From Ophioceras dolichostomum (taxonomy: Eukaryota; Ascomycota; Sordariomycetes; Magnaporthales; Ophioceraceae), in NCBI GenBank assembly GCA_003049485.1, contig PYST01000579.1, positions 1-15,211 of the forward strand: a stretch of 15,211 bases of DNA, in the 5' to 3' direction. Under the pieces are notes generated by a model that was given only the letters and a program-made list of their open reading frames with translations, made no database searches and had not been told where the DNA came from. Numbering within the stretch: the first letter of the stretch is position 1; the number at the start of each line of letters is the position of its first letter. The translations under genes were made by a program, and so were the position numbers. Shown one piece after another: positions 8,784 to 15,211 of this stretch.

Positions 8784-10229
8784 ATGGCTGCGGTATCAAC
8801 ATCATACACGGCCAGCGTGGCCACATACACCTACGTCTCCTCAACCGTCTCGCTCACGCAGACCTATTCCCTCCCCCCACAAACCACCCCGTTCACAATC
8901 CCAGCTTCACTCAGATCCGGAGGAAACTGCACCGGCGCACTGCAATGCAACTGGCAGTCCTCCGCCATCACCGCCGGCATAATCTGCTGGCACGCAGACC
9001 ACGTCGACGCGACCTCCATGCAGCAGATCGTCTCAGAATGCCACCCCCCAGGCTACAGGGACATCTTCCGGCACAGCGAGAACTTCCTCGACGTGATGTC
9101 CCTGGCCTATCCCGGCGATGCCTGCCCGAGCGGCTGGTCCGCCGCGTGCACGGTCACCCCGACCATCAGCGGCAAGGCCTCGACCCAGACGCTCTGCTGC
9201 CCCTCAGGCTACGACACGTGCGACGTGCGCAGCTCGCGCCGCTACTGCCAGAGCTTCCTCTCGACGCCCGCGAGCGTCTACGTCCAGGTGGCGGCGACGA
9301 CGGGCGTGACGCTACGCCAGCAGGTCCTGCTGTCCATCAACAACATGACGTCCAAGCCCCTGACCATCTACCGCCCCGTGTTCCCCCTGCAGGGCCGCGC
9401 GGCAGCCGTCGCGGGTGTGGCGTCCGCGAATGGAACCGGTGGCGCTGGGTCAAACACGCTACCAGCCGCGGTGGACGTGACTTCAACCGGGACCGACGCA
9501 GCCGGCGCAGACAACAGTACTAGCAACGGCTTGTCCTCTGGCGCCATCGCCGGCATAGCCGTGGGATCCTGCGCCGCGGTTCTGGGTCTTCTCGGCGCAG
9601 CCATCTTCCTCTTCATCCGCCGCCGCCGCCGCCAACGCGCCGCCTCGGCAGACGGTCCAGCCGGCCAGAGCTGGGACCAGTTCCTCGACCGCAACGTGAC
9701 GCGCGAGCACTGCATGCCGCCCGCGCCCGCCGACGTCCCTGTCGACGTCGCCCCCGGCGCGGCGTCATCACCGCCACCGGGATACCCCGGCGATACCAGC
9801 GACAGCAACACATACATCAACCACACACTGCAACGGCAGCAGACGCCGACACACAACACACCGCACGTACAGCAGGCACACTTCTCCTTCATGCCCTCCC
9901 AGCCACCACTCCCGCCCGTCTCGCCAGGCACAGAGTACGGCGGCCCCGCCGTGTCGCATACTACATTGCACACGCCCGTGGACGGCGCGCAGCTGGAGCA
10001 GCTGAGCTACTACTACAGGCCGGACGACAAGACCCTCGCCGAGCTGCCGGGCCATTGCGACATCCCTGCCGAATTGGAGTCGCCCATGCCGAACGCGGTC
10101 GCACCCGTAGAGCTGGAATCCCCGCTGCCAATAGTAGTTAACCCGGCACAGGGGGCTGGGCAGCAGCAGCAGCAGCAGCAGGGGCAGGAGGGGCAGTTTG
10201 CAAGTTCGGAGGAGAAGTGTCATCGCTAG
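8784..10229 (+). CDS. Single-pass membrane protein, Cys-rich ectodomain, PPxY tail
   Basis: The product has 481 residues and no intron is needed. ATG 8784 is chosen for its CACAATGG context. Residues 1-40 are Ser/Thr/Tyr-rich with no classical signal peptide. Residues 49-155 hold ten cysteines (49, 55, 68, 86, 114, 122, 138, 139, 146, 155), including ACPSGWSAAC and LCCPSGYDTC. A Ser/Gly/Ala stalk follows. The membrane segment is at about 254-278, followed by the basic stop-transfer RRRRRQR (279-285). Likely N-glycosylation sites are N48, N187, N216 and N244. The cytoplasmic tail is Pro-rich, with PPPGY (330-334, a PPxY site for WW domains such as Rsp5-type ubiquitin ligases), two ELESP motifs and seven Gln (460-466). 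This fits a broad group of fungal surface proteins with a CPSGW...LCCPSGY pattern, probably in the plasma membrane with the N-terminus outside. A sensor or wall-contact role is inferred. It is convergent with the gene ending at 10857. Confidence 0.85.
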   Translation: MAAVSTSYTASVATYTYVSSTVSLTQTYSLPPQTTPFTIPASLRSGGNCTGALQCNWQSSAITAGIICWHADHVDATSMQQIVSECHPPGYRDIFRHSENFLDVMSLAYPGDACPSGWSAACTVTPTISGKASTQTLCCPSGYDTCDVRSSRRYCQSFLSTPASVYVQVAATTGVTLRQQVLLSINNMTSKPLTIYRPVFPLQGRAAAVAGVASANGTGGAGSNTLPAAVDVTSTGTDAAGADNSTSNGLSSGAIAGIAVGSCAAVLGLLGAAIFLFIRRRRRQRAASADGPAGQSWDQFLDRNVTREHCMPPAPADVPVDVAPGAASSPPPGYPGDTSDSNTYINHTLQRQQTPTHNTPHVQQAHFSFMPSQPPLPPVSPGTEYGGPAVSHTTLHTPVDGAQLEQLSYYYRPDDKTLAELPGHCDIPAELESPMPNAVAPVELESPLPIVVNPAQGAGQQQQQQQGQEGQFASSEEKCHR

Positions 10230-10856
10230 CGTTTCCACCTTTCTGTCCATCAGGGATCCTCGTCTTTTGTACTGTCACCAACTACCACCCCGCTGATCAC
10301 CTTCCTCTCCTACTTTATCTCTTCTCCTATTCACGTCCCCTGTGTTCTCAACGGTCTTAATATCTTACCTGCTCTTCAGCAGATGGCTAGGCGTACGGAC
10401 GGGCCCCCTTCTCCGTTTGCCACTGGTTTCTTCTCTTCAATCCGGTATCATGCTACCATGACCTCGATCGCGTCTCGAATGGGAGTCACGCTCACTTGTA
10501 CAGTCTTCATCTCTGGTCAGACGTCCCTCCTGGCTTTCGGTTCTCTTTTGTATATACCCTTTTCAGGCGCACAATCTTTTTGTCTTCTCTGTGGGGTTGA
10601 TTTGATCTACTTTGTAAATACCTAGGTGTGCATCATCAAAAAAGTTTCCAGCCTTTCGTCTCGGGGCCACGCCTCCTGTTGCATCCCCGACACAAGTGAC
10701 AGGGTGAGCGACACGAACTCTGTAGAAGGGCGAACAACGAGTCGGCCGGGTTAACAGCCCACGAACCACCGCTCATCATCAGCCGTCGAGCCCGAGTAGC
10801 CAGCCACGTTCCACCCATCCATCCATCCATCCGTCCGTCCGTCCGACCCTCACTCA
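10230..10856. other. Convergent intergenic region (two 3' ends)
   Basis: The 3' ends of the plus-strand membrane-protein gene and the minus-strand secreted-protein gene face each other here. The plus strand is T/C-rich over about 10250-10390, consistent with a 3' UTR. A TACCTAGGTG tract is at 10619-10628. No gene is supported. Confidence 0.55.
10815..10842. repeat. Tetranucleotide repeat (CCAT)4(CCGT)3
   Basis: Four CCAT units (10815-10830) run directly into three CCGT units (10831-10842). The array lies about 15 bases beyond the stop codon of the minus-strand secreted-protein gene, so it is probably in that gene's 3' UTR. Confidence 0.9.
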
Positions 10857-11705
10857 TCACTCATCAACCTCCCACCACCCAGCCCTAACAAACCCCCTAA
10901 ATTCACCCTCCTCCAACGGCAAGCCCCCCTCGACCAATAACCTGATCCTATACTGCTCGATCCCGTTCTTGTTCGTCTCCTTCAAGAACCCCCAAGTCGT
11001 GACGTTTCCCCAGCCCAAGAACGTGCCGACCTGCTGCGTGCCGTTCTCCGCAAAGAAGTGGGAGTACGCTCCCACCTGAAGACTGAGGGAAGAAGAGGAA
11101 GAGGCAGAAGAAGGAGCTCGCTGATTGCTCAAGAGGAAAAGACGGTCCGCGCTTGGACCGAGCGAGAGCGGCACCCACTTCTCGACGTTCTCAACGTTCT
11201 CGAGATCCAAGGTCACGAGTCCGTCGATGCCGGAGGGGAGGAGGGTCTTGCATTTGACGGGCATTTTGGCCAGCCATTTCGATTGGGCTATTCCCATCTG
11301 TTGCATCCATACGTGGTTAACAGGTGACATTGCTTCCTCGGGGGTTACTTCTACGTAGAGTCGGAAAAAGGAAGAGGGAGGTGGTGAAAGAAGGAGCTCT
11401 AGGAAAGGGTGTTGTGGGGACGACGGTAGTTGACAGAGAGCAGAAGGCAACCAGGGCTCGTAGGTACCTACCCTGCCATAGGCGATGCCATCGGTGTCCA
11501 AATCCCCGATGGTAGACGCCGCGCCATACTCGATCTCCTGCTCGGGCGAGGACGCGAATAGGAACCAGGGCCCGGACTCGCCGGGGTAGTGGAAGCCCGG
11601 GTACGACCTGCAGTCGGTCCTCCGGGGCACGGCGGTGACGTCTGGGATGGCGTTACTGCTGAGGGCGAAGAAGCCGACCATGGCTAGGATATTTGGGAAC
11701 TTCAT
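10857..11705 (-). CDS. Small secreted protein of unknown family, one intron
   Basis: The start is the ATG at 11705-11703, giving MKFPNILAMVGFFALSSNA, a clear signal peptide (cleavage about residues 19-25). The frame stays open further upstream but without such a feature. The proposed intron is 11351-11467 (117 bp, ends TACGTAG). Unspliced, the frame remains open and encodes a Pro/Leu/Ser-rich pyrimidine-derived stretch unlike the rest. Spliced, the protein has 243 residues and reads GRVEVTPEEAM across the joint. The mature protein has only two cysteines (C32, C113), which could form one disulfide, and two possible N-glycosylation sites (N182, N195). A run of serines lies at about 160-167, and there is no membrane segment or GPI signal. 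The donor is ambiguous: GTACCT at 11467 keeps frame, while the better-looking GTAGGT at 11471 would not with this acceptor. I do not recognise the family. Secretion and an extracellular role are inferred. Confidence 0.75.
   Translation of the reverse strand: MKFPNILAMVGFFALSSNAIPDVTAVPRRTDCRSYPGFHYPGESGPWFLFASSPEQEIEYGAASTIGDLDTDGIAYGRVGTYEPWLPSALCQLPSSPQHPFLELLLSPPPSSFFRLYVEVTPEEAMSPVNHVWMQQMGIAQSKWLAKMPVKCKTLLPSGIDGLVTLDLENVENVEKWVPLSLGPSADRLFLLSNQRAPSSASSSSSLSLQVGAYSHFFAENGTQQVGTFLGWGNVTTWGFLKETNKNGIEQYRIRLLVEGGLPLEEGEFRGFVRAGWWEVDE
11351..11467 (-). other. Predicted intron in the secreted-protein gene
   Basis: The donor lies inside the perfect palindrome GTAGGTACCTAC (11460-11471). The interior is pyrimidine-rich on the minus strand and the acceptor is CTCTACGTAG. 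The length of 117 bp is a multiple of three with no in-frame stop. An alternative is GTAGGT (11471) spliced to an AG ending at 11337 (135 bp), which also keeps frame but has a poorer acceptor context. Confidence 0.55.
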
Positions 11706-13222
11706 TGTGAAGGCGGTGACGACGGTGGCGGCGACGACGGTGTCAGACTTTGCGGGAAGAGACAAGTGAGATAACAGCTTCTGATGGCATGGAGCTGAGC
11801 GTCGCATCGCATGTCCTGGTTGATGTTCGTGAGACCATCGCGGCTTTATCTGGACGAGGATTGGCCATTGGAGACCGCTGGGCCTGTCAGACTAGCATCA
11901 TCTTCGTTCTTCATTTTTTTCGGGGGACGGTCTGCCTAGATCAGACAGGCTTAATGATGTCCACGATATGTCAGAGACTCAACAAGTGAGCCTCGCCAAC
12001 CATCTAAGCAAGCATAAGCGAACGCATTTGGGCTGACCGCGAGCGGCGCAGTACTCCGGGTAATTTAAGACGGTGTGTAATACGAGCTTTCCCGCACTTT
12101 CGGCTACTCCCGACATGCTGCAGTCATCTTGGTCCCTGACCACAAGTTCACAACACCCCCGTGTTCGGTCTAATCGGTGATTTATCCCAGGGATTCATCT
12201 GATAACACGAGCTATAGAATATATCAGGAATCGCCTACTAAATTTGTAGTAGTCCTTTCCAGGTAACCGCGACGCTTCCACTCACGAGTAGTGAAGAGAT
12301 AGTAGTATGTTAAGAGGGAAGTTCGTCGACTCATCAGGGGTGACCCGGTGAGCCTATAATTTGATCCCACGCTGCGATATATTATGTACGGGCGGCATAT
12401 GTACATGTTCCATGCATCCATGTGATACGTAGCACTCTCAACACCCGGCTTGAGGGATTCCCTCTACGTTCCACAACCGAGATGTCATTTATCTCCCATT
12501 TTCCATCCCTCGGCACAGGTCTCTATCAGTGTTAATCTTCTCTGCCGGGGTTCTCGCAGCCTGGACTGGCGTGGTAGTAATTAGTGTGTGATGAGAAAGT
12601 TTGTCGAAGTTCGCTTCCGGAGTGGCAGGGCTGAGTAATAAGTGTGGAACTCTAGGTAGCTACCAGGTAATTGGCTACACTGAGATGGGAAGATAGGCGG
12701 GCTGATAGCTGACTGATGAGCTCGGCTTGGTGTGATTTACCTGGTTAGATGGCAGCGGGTGGCTCCATGGTTGTATATTTGGCACCTTTCGTCTCCCCCG
12801 GCAGAGAATGTCTTGGTCTTCCCCGGTACGTGGCGAGAGAGGTTGTGTTGCACACAGTTAAAACGATGTGGGAGGTGGTGGTGACCGCTCTTGGTGGTTG
12901 ACTGGTTGTGTAAGCGGTCCAGTCACTGGTGTCAAAGATGTCAATTATCATGGCGCCGCTGCAAATATGCTCAAGTCGTTTCGTGACCGGAAGTGTGGCA
13001 CCAGGAACGCAGCCAGGGCTTGCATAGTAGATTATCCGTATATGTAGTAACGTTAGATTAGTTAGCGCGAGGACGTGTTTAGAAGCTTTCCACGATGCAG
13101 TGACGATGAATAATTCCGATTCGCCCATCACGTTTGGGCTTGTGATACTCCTGATGTTTCTCCCAGTCGCCACTGAGATCCAAGGAGATGGGACCTTATT
13201 TGAACCGAAGCAGCGAAAGAAA
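11706..13222. other. Intergenic, no supportable gene
   Basis: This includes the promoter side of the minus-strand secreted-protein gene (11706 onwards). One ATG-started 172-codon frame on the minus strand (12745-13263) is open, but it shows no domain and undistinguished codon choice. A CTAGGTA-type tract is near 12650-12665. No RNA gene was recognised. Confidence 0.45.
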
Positions 13223-13516
13223 TCAGACCATATTCGCTTGCAGCATGTTAAATAGGCCCACATGCATGTCTGCTGGTATCCCTCGTCGTATCAACTCGTC
13301 TCTTTCTTGCATGAGTATCCGATCCCTTCTGATGCCCTCCACCAAATCATTGTCCCGTTCCCTGTTTTTGATGATCGCCTCACGCCATAGGCCGCAGGCG
13401 TCTCCCGTCAGATTGCCGGTCGGACACCTGCGTTGCCAAGTCCTCGGGGTCAGATCGAACTTTTGTCGTTTGAGTCCTCCTGTGTGATGGATGGCTCGCT
13501 GTCTGACTATGGCCCA
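13223..13516 (-). pseudogene. Coding-like fragment, charged helical peptide, possible gene end
   Basis: A stop-free minus-strand frame of 97 codons ends at TGA 13225-13223. Its first ATG is late, so it is not an ordinary small gene. The second half, after about 13384, reads REAIIKNRERDNDLVEGIRR and continues with further alternating charged and hydrophobic residues, ending MLQANMV. That is the composition of a real helical protein and not of random sequence. Upstream, an overlapping frame ending near 13380 may be the continuation, shifted by one base. It starts a few bases 3' of the CFEM gene on the same strand. It may be the 3' exon or degraded end of another gene, or an extension reached by alternative splicing. 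Family unknown. Confidence 0.3.
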
Positions 13517-13521
13517 CTAGC

Positions 13522-14217
13522 TCAGTCTCGACGCAGCTTAGGGGCAACAGTCGGCTGGGCGCCATCCCGACGACGTCTCAAGCAAGGCGCGACTTGACCA
13601 CGCAGAGACGGCGCCGCCGCAACCCCCAAGGACGGGGCGACATCCCGCAAGCGGACAGCAGTCGGGGCATCGGTAGCTTCCATCGCCGGGAGTCCAGCGG
13701 TAGCAGTGCCGACAGCACAGTCACAGACTGTTAATGATGTCAGCATGGTCCCCGTAAAAGCTTTTCTCTGTTCTGGGAGACTGATCCCCCTCTCCCCTGA
13801 ACACTTCCAGACGGCCTCATCACACTCACCAGACATGACTCCGTCAATGGCCTTCTGGTGAGCCTCAGTGGGGCATCCGGTCCCCACGCAGCTCTCCGCA
13901 CCCGACATCAGGTTGGCCTGCTGCGAGCACTGGCAGGCGAAGTCGTTGCTCTCGCAACCCAGGGCGACGGCAGCTTTCATGAAGCATTGCTGGGCGCAGT
14001 CCGGGATGGCACCGGCGGCGACGGGGCCGCACTCCTGCAACACTGCTTCCCGCTCCAGATCATCGATTATCACCCTCGCCCCGAGCGCTAGGCTTGGATT
14101 AACGTCCCCGTTCCTGGCGAGACTGGGGTTGGCAGCAGCGAAGCTGGGGTTCGCCCTCTGCGCCGCCTGGGTCGTGGCGGCGACAGTGGCGAGGATGAAA
14201 ATGGCGGTGAAGTGCAT
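13522..14217 (-). CDS. Secreted CFEM-domain protein, one intron
   Basis: The start is ATG 14217-14215. Residues 1-18 (MHFTAIFILATVAATTQA) are a signal peptide. Removing the intron at 13728-13829 gives 197 residues. The CFEM domain spans about 72-131: P72-D-C74 with C78, C88, C95, C97, C110, C115 and C131. These are the eight conserved cysteines. D92 sits two residues before C95, where the haem-coordinating Asp lies in Candida Csa2. Splicing is what brings C131 to its usual place. Additional cysteines are C63, C133 and C178. Between the signal peptide and the domain, NPSF/NPSL motifs repeat three times; after it, VAPSL, AAPSL, VAPCL and VAPKL occur, with a RRRR cluster at about 180-183. There is no hydrophobic C-terminus, so no GPI anchor is expected. 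CFEM proteins act in haem/iron uptake, at the cell wall, or as effectors in plant-associated fungi; which applies here cannot be told. Confidence 0.9.
   Translation of the reverse strand: MHFTAIFILATVAATTQAAQRANPSFAAANPSLARNGDVNPSLALGARVIIDDLEREAVLQECGPVAAGAIPDCAQQCFMKAAVALGCESNDFACQCSQQANLMSGAESCVGTGCPTEAHQKAIDGVMSGECDEAVWKCSGERGISLPEQRKAFTGTMLTSLTVCDCAVGTATAGLPAMEATDAPTAVRLRDVAPSLGVAAAPSLRGQVAPCLRRRRDGAQPTVAPKLRRD
13728..13829 (-). other. Intron of the CFEM gene
   Basis: It has a textbook donor (GTGAGT, starting 13829), a branch site GCTGAC and an acceptor ATTAACAG ending 13728. It is 102 bp, a multiple of three with no in-frame stop. If retained, it would insert 34 residues just before the last CFEM cysteine and change one residue at the joint. 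Confidence 0.88.
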
Positions 14218-15122
14218 GGCGTATATCTGGTTGTGTTTTCCTTGCCCGACTTCGTTCGTGATGCAATTTGATAAGTCGACTCGTGTGCACTTCTTTTCTC
14301 AGGGCCTGGACAGGGGGTTGAGTATGAATATGCCCCGTGTTCATTATCACTCGTTTTTCCATCCAAGAGAAGACCGAAATGGGCCGTACGACCAAGCTGG
14401 CTTTAAGAACCGACAGAGCAGAATATGCTTTTCGTTTCCAAGTGGCGAGGGACGTCACTCGTTCCGTGCCACTCACTGCTTGCACAGCTGGATGCGTCCC
14501 TAGTCACTTCTCATCCGAAAACCTTCTTCGGCAGCACACTTCAGCTGGATTGAGTCGGTCGCCGAGAAAAGAGGCTGCTTTTCTGCCTCCGGATCTGCGA
14601 AACGGTTTGCGGGGAGATGGAACAGGGCGGCACAATGACGGATGGGCGCGAGCGGGCAAGGTGGCCTAGGTGGGCAAACGCTAAAAAATAGTCGGATGAT
14701 CTGATTAAGCCTAATGTTTCGACCGAAGGTCGGCTGCACGGTGCTGTGGCACACTGGCCAGTGGCTGATCTTTTGGGGGAGCTTCTTTTTCATGCCTGTA
14801 CGACTCGGCCTTGAGCCTAACGAGCTCGTTTGCCCTCTGTATCCCTGTGAGAATGTTTTTCGCTTGTGATACTCTCATCCTGTTTGGATTTTGGCATATT
14901 TTTCGCCCCAATATCACTGACCAGAACGGACGTGAGACGCGTGGCACTAAGGATGGCTGTGACATCATCCCTCGGACCTCATATAATAGCGACCCCTGAA
15001 TCTCCCCATTTTAGGAGCTATTGGTTGTCAACGCGATGGAAGCTGATGACCGAGTAGCTGAAACTCTACAAAGCAGCGAGCGCGTATTCGCACCTGATTA
15101 CGCTCTGGAGTTCCGCAAATCA
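14218..15122. other. Upstream region of the CFEM gene and intergenic sequence
   Basis: This is the 5' side of the minus-strand CFEM gene; no TATA box or known operator could be assigned. Farther right, an 85-codon ATG frame on the minus strand (14711-14968) has a charged middle section but overlaps plus-strand frames and shows no domain, so it is left uncalled. Confidence 0.4.
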
Positions 15123-15144
15123 GTTGTTGTTGTTGTTGTTGTTG
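15123..15144. repeat. Trinucleotide microsatellite (GTT)7
   Basis: Seven perfect GTT units plus a final G. No coding frame around it is supported. Confidence 0.9.
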
Positions 15145-15161
15145 AATTTTTAACGTCTGTT

Positions 15162-15183
15162 GAAAGCGCCGCCAAGCGCTTTC
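15162..15183. repeat. Short perfect hairpin, 8-bp stem
   Basis: GAAAGCGC (15162-15169) pairs with GCGCTTTC (15176-15183) around a 6-nt loop. It is the right size for a structured RNA stem or protein-binding palindrome, but nothing nearby tells its role. Confidence 0.6.
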
Positions 15184-15211
15184 CACCTCCCTAGGGGTAT
15201 AAGACGTGCTA

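Noticed and set aside
8144..9523. Plus-strand 459-codon frame
   Set aside because: Its right half is an alternative frame of the membrane-protein gene (Arg/Pro-rich shadow). The left half lies in the leader and has no recognisable features.
9368..10250. Antisense frames opposite the membrane-protein gene
   Set aside because: They are shadows of a GC-rich coding sequence, with low-complexity translations.
12745..13263. Minus-strand 172-codon frame with a true ATG
   Set aside because: Codon choice is undistinguished, no domain is seen, and it overlaps another coding-like frame at its start. It is kept only as a note for transcript data.
14711..14968. Minus-strand 85-codon frame with charged middle part
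   Set aside because: It is short, without a domain, and overlapped by plus-strand frames. It may be a fragment but cannot be supported.
1..15211. tRNA, rRNA or CRISPR features
   Set aside because: No paired tRNA A/B boxes, rRNA-like conserved stretches or spaced direct repeats were noticed on either strand.

Overview
The window looks like a filamentous ascomycete (Pezizomycotina), most likely a Sordariomycete. Three things support this: a CFEM-domain secreted protein; short spliceosomal introns with GTGAGT donors and a GCTGAC-type branch site; and Ty1/copia-type retroelement debris beside GC-rich genes. Many short palindromic CCTAGGTA/TAGGTACCTA tracts lie between genes. The species cannot be named from this sequence.

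Layout. Positions 1-1109 hold the right part of a Ty1/copia LTR retrotransposon: Gag, the last residues of RNase H, a polypurine tract and a 3' LTR. Two single-N gaps (687 and 1093) hide missing sequence. Positions 2182-3765 hold a decayed, probably two-exon gene of unknown function, with in-frame TAG codons and a frameshift. Positions 4381-4640 are an AT-rich patch with a perfect 13-bp hairpin and a 10-bp tandem repeat. Positions 4773-5006 are a solo LTR of the same family as the first LTR, flanked by a perfect 5-bp target duplication (TCCTC). Positions 5740-6304 hold a second decayed gene, broken in two places; one break is an 8-bp tandem duplication. About 2.4 kb with no convincing gene follows.

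The right half carries three intact-looking genes. The first (8784-10229, +) encodes a single-pass membrane protein with a cysteine-rich outer domain and a PPPGY/polyQ cytoplasmic tail. The second (10857-11705, -) encodes a small secreted protein of unknown family and is convergent with the first. The third (13522-14217, -) encodes a secreted CFEM protein with repeated N/A-P-S-L motifs on both sides of the domain. Both minus-strand genes have one short, stop-free intron whose length is a multiple of three. Just 3' of the CFEM gene, a stop-free minus-strand frame encodes a highly charged, helix-like peptide and may be the end of another degraded gene.

The left half is a transposon- and pseudogene-rich region and the right half is a surface/secretome cluster, a common arrangement around effector-like genes. 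I found no RNA gene, CRISPR array or clearly new multi-gene system. The most useful observations are the hidden retroelement gap, the solo LTR with its duplication, the RIP-type stops, and the two retention-tolerant introns.
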